DNA of 64,000 nucleotides, taken from Nannocystis exedens. GTDB taxonomy: Bacteria > Myxococcota_A > Polyangia > Nannocystales > Nannocystaceae. The notes beneath the pieces were generated by a model. It ran no database searches, was not told where the DNA came from, and was given only the letters and a program-made list of their open reading frames with translations. A program made the translations under genes and the position numbers. The stretch's first letter is position 1. Each line of letters starts with the position of its first letter. This document shows positions 17,788 to 27,223 of the stretch, one piece after another. The stretch covers positions 4,908,001 through 4,972,000 of the forward strand of contig NZ_NETK01000001.1 of the NCBI RefSeq assembly GCF_002343915.1, read 5' to 3'.

Positions 17788-19095
17788 ATGAGGGTCATCC
17801 ACGCCGCCGACCTGCACATCGACAGCCCGCTCCGCGGGCTCGGTCGCATCGAGGGCGCGCCCGTCGACGACATCCGCCTGGCCACCCGTCGCGCCTTCAC
17901 CCGCCTCGTCGACACCTGTCTCGAAGACCAGGCCGCCCTCTTGATCCTCGCCGGCGACGTCTTCGACGGCGAGTGGCGCGACTTCAACACCGGCCTCTTC
18001 TTCGTCCGCGAGCTCGCCCGCCTGCGCGACGTCGGCACCCGGGTCGTCATGGTCCGCGGCAACCACGACGCCGAGTCCGTGCTCGCGCGCCACATCCCCT
18101 TGCCGGAGCACGTCCACACCTTCCCCGCCGAGGCCGCCGGCACCCTCGAGCTGCCCGCGCTCGGCCTCGCCGTCCACGGGCAGAGCTACGGCAACCGCAG
18201 CGTCGAGGACAACCTCGCCGAGTTCTACCCCGACCGCCGGCGCGACCTGGTCAACATCGGCGTCCTCCACACCAACGCCATCGGCGCCGCCGAGCACAGC
18301 AACTACGCCCCGTGCACCGTCCAGCAGCTCGTCCGCCGCGGCTACGACTACTGGGCTTTGGGACATGTCCACAAGCGCAGCATCCTCCACGCCGACCCGT
18401 GGGTCGTCTACCCCGGCAACCTGCAGGGTCGCCACGCCCACGAGACCGGCCCGCGCGGCTGCACCGTCCTCGACATCGACAATTTGAAAATTCGCAGCGT
18501 CGCCCACCGCGACCTCGACGTCCTGCGCTGGGCCGAGATCTCCCTCGCCGCCGCCAGCGCCGCCGACACCGACGACCTCCTCGGCACCTTGCGCATGCGC
18601 CTGCAGCAGATCGTCTTCGAGGCCGGCGGGAGGCCCGTGCTCGCGCGCGTCCTCGTCGACGGCGCCACCCACCTGCACGCGCGCCTCGCCGCCCACCCCG
18701 AGCCCTTCGCCGCCCAGACGCGGGCGATCGCCGCCGACCTCGGCGACGTGTGGATCGAGCAAGTCCGCTTCCGCACCCGTCCGCCCGCCGAGACCGAGCA
18801 CGGCGAGCTGCTCGCCCTCCATCAAGCCCTGCGCGACGAGCTCGAGGCCCTCGCCGCCGACCCGCAGCGCCTCGCCGAATACGGCCCCGCCCTCGCCCCG
18901 CTCGGCGCCCTCGTCGCTCCTTATCTCGGTCTCCGCCCCGACGACCCCGAGCGCCTCGCCGCCCGCCTCCCCGAGGTCGAAGCCCTCCTCCTCGGCCTCC
19001 TCGCCCCCGACCTCCCGCACCCGCGCCCGCCCGCGCACCTGCCCCCGCAAGACCCGGCCGCGATCCGCCCGAGCGAGCACCCCGAGGTCCAGTGA
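17788..19095 (+). CDS. YhaO/SbcD-like DNA repair metallophosphoesterase
   Basis: 435 residues from ATG 17788. Calcineurin-like phosphoesterase motifs are in order: ADLHID (DxH), LAGDVFDG (GD), VRGNHDAE (GNHD), VLHTN, and LGHVHKR (GHxH), which bind two metal ions in Mre11/SbcD nucleases. The C-terminal ~190 residues are helical and acidic, as in YhaO-type proteins that associate with an SMC-like ATPase. The matching ATPase (YhaN/SbcC-like) begins 327 bases downstream on the same strand. Expected role: processing of DNA ends or hairpins. Confidence 0.88.
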   Translation: MRVIHAADLHIDSPLRGLGRIEGAPVDDIRLATRRAFTRLVDTCLEDQAALLILAGDVFDGEWRDFNTGLFFVRELARLRDVGTRVVMVRGNHDAESVLARHIPLPEHVHTFPAEAAGTLELPALGLAVHGQSYGNRSVEDNLAEFYPDRRRDLVNIGVLHTNAIGAAEHSNYAPCTVQQLVRRGYDYWALGHVHKRSILHADPWVVYPGNLQGRHAHETGPRGCTVLDIDNLKIRSVAHRDLDVLRWAEISLAAASAADTDDLLGTLRMRLQQIVFEAGGRPVLARVLVDGATHLHARLAAHPEPFAAQTRAIAADLGDVWIEQVRFRTRPPAETEHGELLALHQALRDELEALAADPQRLAEYGPALAPLGALVAPYLGLRPDDPERLAARLPEVEALLLGLLAPDLPHPRPPAHLPPQDPAAIRPSEHPEVQ

Positions 19096-19422
19096 CCCGG
19101 CGTGGCCGCGCGCGCATCGCCCCATCGCGGCTGCATGTCCCGACATGCACCGAGAGACACACGGAAGAACGTTCCCTCTTCGTACATGTCCCCAAGGCCA
19201 GCCCCATCGACGACCCGTCGCAAGCCGCCCTCACGAGCGAGGCTCGCGACGTTCGCGGCCGAGTCGGGCGAGCCCGGGCACAGCCACGGGCCCCATGGCT
19301 GACGCCCGGCCCACGAGTCGCGCCCCCTCGGCGTCGAGCCTCCGGTATGGCAGATCTCGCCGCGTCCCCGCCCCGAAAACGACCTCAACGCGCTCCTTGC
19401 ATCCCGTCCACCCGAACAGAAA
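19096..19422. other. spacer between yhaO- and yhaN-like genes with dispersed repeats
   Basis: 327 bases without a credible gene. It carries repeat copies at about 19135-19160 and 19187-19205 (ACATGTCCCCAAGGCCAG). Nuclease-ATPase partners of this type usually overlap or nearly abut, so the gap is unusual and may have grown by repeat insertion. Confidence 0.5.
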
Positions 19423-22400
19423 ATGCGCTTTGAACGCCTGACCGTCGAGCGCTTCGGCCACTTCGAGTCGCTCGACATCGACCTGCCCGGGGGGCCCGGC
19501 CTCGTCGTCCTCTACGGCCCCAACGAGGCCGGCAAGACCACCCTCCTGCGCGCCCTCCACGGCCTCCTGTTCGGCGTCGACGACCGCACCCCCTACGCCT
19601 TCGAGTACGACTACCGCGCGATCGCCCTGAGAGCTGTCCTTCGGGACAGCGCCGGTCAGCGCCTCCACGTCACCCGCCTCAAGAAGCGCAAGGACTCGCT
19701 CGCCGGCAGCCTGCGCAGCGACGCCGGCGAGGTCCCGCTCGACGCCGCCCGCTTCGCCCGTTACTTCGGCGCCATCACCGAGGAGCTCTACCGCGCGATC
19801 TTCGGCTTCTCGCACGCCGACCTGCAGCAGGGCTCCGACGTCCTCCAGGTCGCCGGCCTCGCCGAGCTGCTCGGCGGCGGCGCCCTCGGCGGCAGCGCCG
19901 AGAAGATCCGCGGCGCCCTCGCGGGCCTTCAGGGCGAGAGCGAGGCCCTCTTCAAGGCCAAGGGCAAGAACCCCGCGATCAACCGCGGCCTCACCCAGCT
20001 GCGCGACGCCAAGCTGGCGCTGCGGGACGCCATGTTCGCCCAGCCGCAGTACGCCGCGCTGACCACGAACCTCGCCGCCGCGCGCCACGACGCCGACGCC
20101 GCCGAGCAGGAGCTCGCCCGCCTGCGCGAGCGCGAGGCCCGGCTGCGCACCTTGCTCGGCGCGTTCGAGGACTTCCACGAGCACCTCGGCCTCGTGCGCG
20201 CCCTCGCCGACCCCTCGCTGCGCACCGACCTCGACGAGCCGGCCGCCGAGCGGGCCCGCCAGCGCCACGCCGAGTTCGCCGCCGCCGACAACCAGCTGCG
20301 GGCCCTCGACGCCGAGCTCGCGCGCCTGCTCGCCCGCGCCGATCAGCCCGCCGCCGACCCCGCCCTGCTCGCCGAGGCCGGCGCCGTCGAGCGGCTGGTC
20401 CGCCGCGTCGAGGCCGTCGCCGAGCAGCGGCTGGTCATCCCGCGCGAGCGCGAGCGCCTGGCCCGCGAGACCGAGGCCCTCGAGTCGATCCTTTCGACCA
20501 TGTCTCCAGGGACACGCCCGGAAGACCATGTCCGATGGGTCATCCAGCCGCACGAGCTCGACCGCCTGCGCGCCCTCGCCACCCGCTGGCAGCGCGCCCG
20601 CCAGGAGCTCATGTTGTCCTCCCGCGGCCTCGCCGACGACGAGGCCGAGCTCGCGGCCCTTCGCGCCAGCGTCGCCGACCTCGCCGCCGCCGCCCCCGAC
20701 CACGAGGACAGCGCCCTGCTCGCCGAGCTCGAGGACGCCCTCGCCCGTCGCGCCGAGCTCGACCGCGAGGAGCTGGCGCTCGCCCGCCTGCGCGCCGACC
20801 TCGACCTCGGCCTGCTGCGCCTGCACCCGCCCCTGGCCGCCGCCGACCTCGCCGCCGCCCCGCTGCCGCGCCCCGCCGAGCTCGACGACCACCACGCCCG
20901 CGGCCTCGACCTCGAGCGCGAGCGCCGGGCTGCCCTTTCGGACCTGTCCCGAGAGCAAGACGACCTCGCCCGCGCCCGCGCCGAGCTCGAGGCCCTCGCC
21001 GCCGCCGACCTGCCCGACCCCGACGCCCTCGCCGCCGCCCGCGCCCGCCGCGACGAGGTCTGGCACGAGGTCCGCCGCCGGCTCCACACGCAAGAAGGCT
21101 TCGGCGCCCTGTTCGCCGGCGCCGACGCGGTCGACCCCGGGCCCGACACCACAGCCGCGCGCAAGCAGCTGGCGCGCCGCTTCGAGCGCGCCCTCGCCGA
21201 CGCCGACGACCTCGCCGACCGCCTGCGCGACGCCGCCGACCAGCTGGCCAAAAAGACAGGCCTTCAGCGCCAGATCGATCGCGCCGAGCAAGACGTCGCC
21301 CGCGCGCAGGAGCGGGTCGCCGCGGTCACCCGCGCCGAGCAGCGCTGGGCCGCCGAGTGGGCCGCGCTGTGGCGCCCGACCAAGATCGTCCCCGGCCCGC
21401 CGGCGGCGATGATCGCGTGGTACCGCGACGCCGCCAACCTGCGCGAGCTGGCGGCCGAGCAGGTCCGCCGCGAGGAGGTCGTCCGCCGCCTCCGCCCCGC
21501 GCTCGACGACTTCACCGCCCGCCTGCAGCGCCGCCTCGCCTGGCCCGGCGCCAGCCTGCCCGCGCTCGCCCAGGGCCTGCGCGACCGCGAACGCTCCGCC
21601 ATGGCCGCGCGCGCCCGCCTCGAGGCCGCCTCGGCCCGCCTCGCCGGCCTCGAGAGCGCCGTCGCCCGCGGCCACGCCGCCCACGCCGCCCTCACCCGCG
21701 AGCTCGCCGACATCCGCGCCGCCCTCTCCGCCTTGCTCGTCACCCTCGGCCTGCCCGCCGACCTCGAGCCGGACGCCGCGCTCGCCCGCATCGATGCCCT
21801 CGAGGACATGTCCCAAAAGCTAGCCAACCTCGAGGCCCGCCGCGAGGCCCTGGCGCGCGGTGAGGCGCTGCTCGCCGGCTTCGACGCCGAGTGCGCCGCG
21901 CTCCTCGCCCGCCTCGGCCGCCCCGCCGACGGGCTCGCGCCCGAGCACACCGTCGACCGCCTCAGCCGCCGCCTCGCCGAGGCCCGCACCGCCGCCGCCG
22001 CCGCCGCCCAGGCGCGCGAGCAGGCCGAGGCCAAGCAGCGCGAGCGCGACGGCCTGGCCGAGCTCCGCGCCGCCGCGTCCGCCGAGCTCGCGGCGCTGGC
22101 GACCCGCGCCGGCGCCCGCGATACGGCTGAACTATTGGACATGTCCGAACGAGCGCTCCAGCGCGCCCGCCTGCAGAAGCGACAGAGCGAGCTGGCGCTG
22201 CGGCTGGCCCGCGCCCTCGGCGACGGCCCGGCGCGCGACAGCTACGACGCCGAGCTGCAGGGCGCCCGCCGCGAGGCCCTGGCCGCCGAGCGCGACGACC
22301 TGGCCCGGCGGATCGGCGAGCTCGACCGCCGCCGCACCGCCGCCGTCGAGCAGAAGGGCAAGCTCGACAACCAGCTCCAGCACCTCGGGGGCGACCGCGC

Positions 22401-22974
22401 CGCGCGCCTCAACGCCGAGTGCGAGGCGCTCCACGCCGACCTCACCCAGCACGTCGACCGCTACGTCCTGGTCCAGCTGGCCCAGCAGGTGCTCGCCCGC
22501 GTCACCGACCGCTACGCCCGCGAGAACCAGCCGGCGATCCTCCATTACACCTCCGACCTGCTGGCCACGATCACCGGCGGCCGCCACCTCCGCGTGGTCC
22601 CCCAGCCCGAGGCCGGCACCCTCGCCGCCGTCGGCCGCGGCGGCCGCCTCCGGCTCCCGGGCGAGCTGTCCCTCGGCACCCGCGAGCAGCTGTTCCTCGC
22701 CCTCCGCCTCGCCTACGTCCTCGACTACTGCGACCGCAACGAGCCGCTCCCGCTGGTGATGGACGACGTGCTCGTCAACTTCGACGAGGACCGCGCCGCC
22801 ACCACCCTGCAGGCCCTCCGCGACGTCGCCCGCACCACCCAGATCCTCTTCCTCACCTGCCACCGCCACCTGATGCACCTCGCGCGCCAGACCACCGACA
22901 CCGGCGCCGCCCTGCAGATCGTCGAGCTCCCGGACCCGCCCGACGCCGGCCTCTCGCGCGCCGCCGAGGCCTGA
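19423..22974 (+). CDS. YhaN/SbcC-like AAA ATPase with long coiled coil
   Basis: 1183 residues of an SMC/Rad50-type ATPase. Walker A is YGPNEAGKTT (residues 31-40) in a typical 'F..F..l.idlp.gl..lyGpNEaGKTTll' opening. Then come about 900 residues of Ala/Arg/Glu/Leu-rich coiled coil with no obvious CxxC zinc hook, and a C-terminal half with signature LSLGTREQLFLALR and Walker B LPLVMDDVLVNFDEDRA. It should form the DNA-tethering ATPase of an SbcDC-like nuclease with the upstream phosphoesterase. Several dispersed repeats are in frame: 19631-19655, 20498-20531, 20933-20957, 21805-21812 and 22138-22145, encoding runs such as STMSPGTRPEDHV in the coiled coil. Confidence 0.9.
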   Translation: MRFERLTVERFGHFESLDIDLPGGPGLVVLYGPNEAGKTTLLRALHGLLFGVDDRTPYAFEYDYRAIALRAVLRDSAGQRLHVTRLKKRKDSLAGSLRSDAGEVPLDAARFARYFGAITEELYRAIFGFSHADLQQGSDVLQVAGLAELLGGGALGGSAEKIRGALAGLQGESEALFKAKGKNPAINRGLTQLRDAKLALRDAMFAQPQYAALTTNLAAARHDADAAEQELARLREREARLRTLLGAFEDFHEHLGLVRALADPSLRTDLDEPAAERARQRHAEFAAADNQLRALDAELARLLARADQPAADPALLAEAGAVERLVRRVEAVAEQRLVIPRERERLARETEALESILSTMSPGTRPEDHVRWVIQPHELDRLRALATRWQRARQELMLSSRGLADDEAELAALRASVADLAAAAPDHEDSALLAELEDALARRAELDREELALARLRADLDLGLLRLHPPLAAADLAAAPLPRPAELDDHHARGLDLERERRAALSDLSREQDDLARARAELEALAAADLPDPDALAAARARRDEVWHEVRRRLHTQEGFGALFAGADAVDPGPDTTAARKQLARRFERALADADDLADRLRDAADQLAKKTGLQRQIDRAEQDVARAQERVAAVTRAEQRWAAEWAALWRPTKIVPGPPAAMIAWYRDAANLRELAAEQVRREEVVRRLRPALDDFTARLQRRLAWPGASLPALAQGLRDRERSAMAARARLEAASARLAGLESAVARGHAAHAALTRELADIRAALSALLVTLGLPADLEPDAALARIDALEDMSQKLANLEARREALARGEALLAGFDAECAALLARLGRPADGLAPEHTVDRLSRRLAEARTAAAAAAQAREQAEAKQRERDGLAELRAAASAELAALATRAGARDTAELLDMSERALQRARLQKRQSELALRLARALGDGPARDSYDAELQGARREALAAERDDLARRIGELDRRRTAAVEQKGKLDNQLQHLGGDRAARLNAECEALHADLTQHVDRYVLVQLAQQVLARVTDRYARENQPAILHYTSDLLATITGGRHLRVVPQPEAGTLAAVGRGGRLRLPGELSLGTREQLFLALRLAYVLDYCDRNEPLPLVMDDVLVNFDEDRAATTLQALRDVARTTQILFLTCHRHLMHLARQTTDTGAALQIVELPDPPDAGLSRAAEA

Positions 22975-22982
22975 GCCGGCGC

Positions 22983-23041
22983 TGTTCTGGGGACATGTTT
23001 TTGGCGACATGTCTCTCAAAACATGCTCCGGGGAGCATGTC
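22983..23041. repeat. cluster of dispersed hairpin repeats between convergent genes
   Basis: Three or more tightly packed copies between the ATPase stop and the asnB stop. These include GGACATGTTTTTGGCGACATGTC (22991-23013, spaced inverted arms) and a perfect inverted repeat at 23021-23040 (ACATGCTCC / GGAGCATGT around GG). Lying between convergent genes, they could act as bidirectional terminators; no T-run is present. Confidence 0.75.
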
Positions 23042-23052
23042 TGCTAGAGCAG

Positions 23053-24930
23053 CTAGTCAGAGTACATGCGCTGCCACTGCTCGAGCACGATGAGCGACCA
23101 GATCCGCAGCGAGTGATCGCGGGTCCCGCGGCGGTGCTCGCCGACGATCCGCGCCACCCCGGTGACGTCGAACAGCCCGCGCCGCTTGATCACGTCGGGG
23201 TGCAGCCAGTCGGCGACGATGCGCGCCTCCGCCGCCTTGAGCCAGGCCCCGAACGGCGCCGAGAACCCGAGCTTCTTGCGCTTCAGCACGGCCGGCGGCA
23301 GCCACTCGCCGGCGATCTCCCGCAGCACCCGCTTCGACGCCAGCGCCGTCACCCGCATCGACGACGGCGCCGCCGCCATCTGCTCGAGCAGCACGTGGTC
23401 GCAGAACGGCACCCGCACCTCGAGCCCGTGGGCCATGCTCATGCGGTCGGTGCAGCGCAGCACGTTCTCGGGCAAAAACCCGTGGATGTCGGCGTACCAT
23501 GCCCTTGCGACCAGGTCCCCGAAGACAGGTCGATCGAAGGCCTCGGCGATGAAGTTCGGCGCCCGCACCTCGGCGATCCGCCGCGCCGTCTCGCGCGCGT
23601 AGGGCCGGTCGCGCGCCGAATCGGAGCCCTTGCCGACCCACGCCGCGTAGCGCTCGCCCGGCGGCAGCGCCAGGCTGTCGAGGAACTGCCGGCCCCAGCG
23701 GCGCAGGCTCAGCGCCGTGGTCGGCTCGCCCAGCACCCGCAGCGCCCGCCCGGCCAGCGCGACCGCCCCCGGCGGCACGCGCCCGAGGTGCTCGGAGATC
23801 CGCAGCCCCCGGTAGCGCGGATAGCCGCCGAACACCTCGTCGCCGCCGTCGCCGGCCAGCGCCACCGTCACGCGCTGCCGCGCGAAGCGAGACAGGTGAT
23901 ACGCCAGCAGCGCCGTCCACGAGCCGAACGGCTCGTCGAAGCCGGCCACCATCGCCGCCAGGTCGTCGAGGATGTCGACCTTCAGCTCGAGCTCGTGGTG
24001 CATTAGCCCGAAGTGCCGCGCCACCTCGCGCGCGTGGTGCCGCTCCTCGTAGCTCGCCCCCTCCGGCCCGTAGCCGACGCAGAACGTCTGCAGCGCCGTG
24101 CCCCGGCGGGCCAGCGCCGCGACGATCGTCGACGAGTCGAGCCCGCCCGACAGGAACGCCCCCACCGGCACGTCCGACACCGTGTGCAGCTCGATCGCCT
24201 CCGCCAGCGTCGGCGCCACCGCCTCTGCCCACGCCTCCACGCTCCGCAGCCGCGGGTCCGGTGGCCGCGGCTCGCAGTCCCACCAGCGCGAGATCGTCAC
24301 CTGTCCCTCGCGCCAGGTCAATCGATGCCCCGGCGGCAGCTGCTTCACCCCGGCGAAGATCGACCGCGGCGGCGGGACATAGTAGAGCTCGAGGTAGGCG
24401 TCGAGCGCCGCGAGGTCGAGCGAGCGGTCGACCGCCTGGCACTGCAGCAGCGCCTTCGGCTCCGACGCGAACAGCAGCTCGCCGCCCGCGAGCTGCGAGT
24501 AATACAGCGGCTTCTGCCCCAGCCGGTCGCGCACCAGGTGGAGCTCGCGGGTCCGCCGGTCCCACACCGCGAACGCGAACATCCCCCGCAGCCGCTGCAG
24601 CGCCGCCGGCCCCTCGCGCCGCCACAGCTCGAGCAGCACCTCCGTGTCGCCGCGCGTGCGCAGCGGCACCCCGGCCGCCAGCAGCTCGGCCCGCAGCGCC
24701 GCGAAGTTGTAGATCTCGCCGTTGTAGACGATCACGAAATCGCCGCTCGCGTCGGTCATCGGCTGGGCCCCGCCGGCGAGGTCGAGGATCGCCAGCCGGC
24801 GGTGACCGAGCCCGACGTCCGGCTCGAGATGGACCCCGTCACCATCGGGCCCGCGGTGCCGCAGCGCCGCGGTCATGCTCGCCACCAGAGCCGCGTCGCA
24901 CGCCCCCACCATGCCGGCGATGCCGCACAT
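23053..24930 (-). CDS. asnB: asparagine synthase (glutamine-hydrolysing)
   Basis: 625 residues with the full two-domain layout. The class II glutaminase starts MCGIAGMVG (Cys2 is the nucleophile after Met removal), with RGPDGDG and YNGEIYN. The synthetase domain has the PP-loop FLSGGLDSS (about residue 265), GDGGDEVFGGYPRYRG and C-terminal KLGFSAPFGAW. It makes asparagine from aspartate, glutamine and ATP; relatives of this length also act in exopolysaccharide or peptide biosynthesis clusters. The divergent methyltransferase at 25042 leaves a short shared promoter gap. A dispersed-repeat variant lies in frame near 23509-23530. Confidence 0.93.
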   Translation of the reverse strand: MCGIAGMVGACDAALVASMTAALRHRGPDGDGVHLEPDVGLGHRRLAILDLAGGAQPMTDASGDFVIVYNGEIYNFAALRAELLAAGVPLRTRGDTEVLLELWRREGPAALQRLRGMFAFAVWDRRTRELHLVRDRLGQKPLYYSQLAGGELLFASEPKALLQCQAVDRSLDLAALDAYLELYYVPPPRSIFAGVKQLPPGHRLTWREGQVTISRWWDCEPRPPDPRLRSVEAWAEAVAPTLAEAIELHTVSDVPVGAFLSGGLDSSTIVAALARRGTALQTFCVGYGPEGASYEERHHAREVARHFGLMHHELELKVDILDDLAAMVAGFDEPFGSWTALLAYHLSRFARQRVTVALAGDGGDEVFGGYPRYRGLRISEHLGRVPPGAVALAGRALRVLGEPTTALSLRRWGRQFLDSLALPPGERYAAWVGKGSDSARDRPYARETARRIAEVRAPNFIAEAFDRPVFGDLVARAWYADIHGFLPENVLRCTDRMSMAHGLEVRVPFCDHVLLEQMAAAPSSMRVTALASKRVLREIAGEWLPPAVLKRKKLGFSAPFGAWLKAAEARIVADWLHPDVIKRRGLFDVTGVARIVGEHRRGTRDHSLRIWSLIVLEQWQRMYSD

Positions 24931-25041
24931 CAGGACCGCCCCCCCACAGCACGGGCGCGTCGGCCAGATTCGGGTCGCCAGGGCGCCATCAGGGGCGAGC
25001 TTGGCATACTATGGCCCGGGCCGCCCGCAGCCGCCCTCGTC

Positions 25042-26097
25042 ATGACCGCCGCGACCGACGCCCCCACCGACGCCCCCACCGTCGAACCCGTCGATGCCTG
25101 CCCGGTCTGCGGCGCCCGCGACGGCCGCCCCCTCCTCCCCGAGGTCCACGGCATCGGCGTCGTCCGCTGCCGCGGCTGCGACCTCGTCCACGCCACCGGC
25201 CACTACGCCGCCACCTACCTCAGCGAGTCGTACTACGCCACGCGCGCCAAGCAGCGCCAGTCGCCCACGCAACCCGCCGCCCGCGACAGCAGCCGCAAGC
25301 GCCGCAACGTCGAGCTCTACGACCGCCTCAGCGGGGGCCGCATCGGTCGCCCGCGCGCGGGAGCTCGCGCCCTCGACATCGGCTGCGACACCGGCCTCCT
25401 GCTCGACGTCCTGCGCGAGCTCGGCTACCGCACCGAGGGCATCGAGCGCTCGCCCGCGGGCGCCCAGGCCCAGGCCGCCGGTCACGAGGTCCACGCCCTC
25501 GACATCGAGGTCACCGACCTGGGCCTCGGTCGCTTCGACCTCATCACCATGACCCACGTGCTCGAGCACCTGCGCGAGCCGGTGCGCGGTCTGGTGTGGA
25601 TCCGCCGCCACCTCGCCCCCGGCGGCCTGGCCGTGATCGAGGTCCCGAACTGGGGCGATCTCCTGCGACCGCTCTGGGGCCGCCGCTTCCGCCCGCTCGA
25701 ACTCGGCGATCACATCAGCTTCTTCGAGCGCGCCACCTTCACCGCCGCCCTCACCCGCGCCGGTCTGGAGCCCGAGATCTTGTGGAGCGCCCCTCAGATC
25801 GGCACCTCGCTCGCACCGAGTTTGCTCACGGCTGCCGACCTCGCCCTGGAGCTGCGCCGCCGCCTCGGCCCCTCCCGCCGTGGCCCCGCCGCTTCCCCCG
25901 GCGTCGCGGGCGTCGCCGGCGATCGCCTTCAGCCCTCCAAACAGGGCCGGCGGTGGCAGCGCCTGGCCGGCCCGCTCGTCGTCCGCGGCCTCGACAGCCT
26001 CGACAGCGCCCTCGGCCCCTGGCTCGAAGGCGTGTTCGGGGCCCACTGCGGCTGGGGAGCGAACCTCGTCGTCGTCGCCCGGGCCCACGTCGTCTGA
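25042..26097 (+). CDS. zinc-ribbon class I SAM-dependent methyltransferase
   Basis: 351 residues from ATG 25042. The N-terminal zinc ribbon CPVCGARDG...VVRCRGCDLVH (CxxC...CxxC) is followed by a Methyltransf_23-type Rossmann domain: ALDIGCDTGLLLDVL (motif I; Cys-Asp-Thr replaces the common GxG), an acidic residue in YRTEGIERS, MTHVLEHL (post-II) and LAPGGLAVIEVPNW. The domain pairing is common in natural-product, O-antigen and lipid sugar methyltransferases, but the substrate cannot be read from sequence. It is divergent from asnB; asparagine synthases and such methyltransferases often sit in surface-polysaccharide loci, though no glycosyltransferase is nearby. tRNA-Asp follows about 140 bases after the stop. 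Confidence 0.83.
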   Translation: MTAATDAPTDAPTVEPVDACPVCGARDGRPLLPEVHGIGVVRCRGCDLVHATGHYAATYLSESYYATRAKQRQSPTQPAARDSSRKRRNVELYDRLSGGRIGRPRAGARALDIGCDTGLLLDVLRELGYRTEGIERSPAGAQAQAAGHEVHALDIEVTDLGLGRFDLITMTHVLEHLREPVRGLVWIRRHLAPGGLAVIEVPNWGDLLRPLWGRRFRPLELGDHISFFERATFTAALTRAGLEPEILWSAPQIGTSLAPSLLTAADLALELRRRLGPSRRGPAASPGVAGVAGDRLQPSKQGRRWQRLAGPLVVRGLDSLDSALGPWLEGVFGAHCGWGANLVVVARAHVV

Positions 26098-26236
26098 GCA
26101 CACGGGTAACCCCACCACCCTCCGGGCTTTGCCGCCCTCCCTTACGGGTGCTGGGACCCTCGGATCGTGCTTGACTTCCGTTCCGAACCAGAGCATCTTC
26201 CTGGCCCCTCGCACCGAACGGCTGCGAGAGCCCTGA

Positions 26237-26313
26237 GGGGTGGTAGTTAAGTTGGTTATAACGCCGGCCTGTCACGCCGGAGGTCGCGGGTTCGAGCCCC
26301 GTCCGCCCCGCCA
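26237..26313 (+). tRNA. tRNA-Asp (GTC)
   Basis: 77 nt with encoded CCA. Acceptor GGGGTGG pairs with CCGCCCC (one G-T wobble), D stem GTTA/TAAC, anticodon stem CCGGC/GCCGG with loop CTGTCAC (anticodon GTC), T arm GCGGG-TTCGAGC-CCCGT, discriminator G, CCA. All four stems were checked by hand. It is followed by a strong terminator. Confidence 0.96.
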
Positions 26314-26327
26314 GAGAAACTGAAGCG

Positions 26328-26366
26328 AAGCCCCGAAACCGCCCGGTTTCGGGGCTTTGTGTTTTG
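26328..26366 (+). terminator. Rho-independent terminator of tRNA-Asp
   Basis: AAGCCCCGAAACC (26328-26340), loop GCCC, GGTTTCGGGGCTT (26345-26357): a perfect 13-bp stem followed by TGTGTTTT. It lies 14 bases after the tRNA 3' end. Confidence 0.92.
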
Positions 26367-26692
26367 GTCCGCCTCGCGGCCTCGCCATCGATGGCCCGGC
26401 TCGTCACCCTGGCGGCTCCCCCCGAAGTTCGCGGCCCAGACCGCCTGCTCCGCTCGCCAGTCCTCGTGCCCAAGTGCGCCGCCGGGCCCCCTCGTACCGG
26501 AGTTCGCGCCAGAAGGGCCCGCACGCCAAGCTCCTCGCCGAGGACCGGGCCGTCTGCTGCGCTCGACGGACCCTCGCGCCCCAGCTCACCGCCCAGGATC
26601 GAGCTCGCCGAGTTCCCGACCCCGACCGCGGGGCCGGCATCTGTCCACCGCACCGATCAGACCGACGCGCCCGCGCCGGCCTCGCTCCGCGC
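26367..26692. other. intergenic, no feature seen
   Basis: About 325 bases between the tRNA terminator and the 3' end of the winged-helix-like gene. Frames here are Arg/Pro/Ser-rich and mutually inconsistent; no repeat or hairpin stood out. Confidence 0.5.
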
Positions 26693-27223
26693 TCAAAGCG
26701 TCGAGTAGACCGCGTGCCGGCCGACGCCGATGCGCTCGACTCGACCTTGCTTGACCAGCACCCCGAGGTGGTGGCGCAGCACCTTGCGATCGATGCGCGA
26801 GTACTCGGCGATGTCCTCGATCGTCACGTCGCCGTTGCCCTCGATGAAGGGCAGCACCTGGCGCGCGACCTCGTCGGTCGACAGCCCGCCGTCTTCGGGC
26901 GCCTCTTCCTTCTCCTTCTTCAGCGCCTTGGCCTCGGCCTCGACCTCGGCCAGCTCCTCCTCGAGGATCCGGCGCTTCTTCTTGCGCCCCGTCGGCTCGG
27001 GCTCGGCGGCGACCGGCTCGGGCGGCGGACCGAAGCCGTCGCGCAGGTCGCCGAGGGTGATCTTCCCGAACTGCGCCCACAGCCCGCGCGCCTCGAGGAA
27101 GTGGACCAGGTCCCCGAGCGACACCGTGTCGCGGTTCTTGAGGCCCTTGAGCGTCTCGAGCGCGCTCAGCCGCTCGAGCGCGCCGCTCTCGGCGCGGAAA
27201 ATGGCACTGGCTTCACGTGTCAT
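26693..27223 (-). CDS. putative DNA-binding protein with winged-helix-like C-terminus
   Basis: 176 residues. The N-terminal ~60 residues are helical (RLSALETLKGLKNRDTVSLG), followed by a Pro/Glu linker, a strongly charged helix (KKKRRILEEELAEVEAEAKA, probable coiled coil), and a C-terminal ~50-residue domain reading TIEDIAEYSRIDRKVLRHHL then GRVERIGVGRHAVYSTL. The last part looks like a winged helix-turn-helix (recognition helix then Gly-containing wing). No close family was recognised. It stands alone, between tRNA-Asp and the nrdJ leader. A transcriptional regulator or nucleoid-associated protein is plausible but inferred. Confidence 0.72.
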   Translation of the reverse strand: MTREASAIFRAESGALERLSALETLKGLKNRDTVSLGDLVHFLEARGLWAQFGKITLGDLRDGFGPPPEPVAAEPEPTGRKKKRRILEEELAEVEAEAKALKKEKEEAPEDGGLSTDEVARQVLPFIEGNGDVTIEDIAEYSRIDRKVLRHHLGVLVKQGRVERIGVGRHAVYSTL

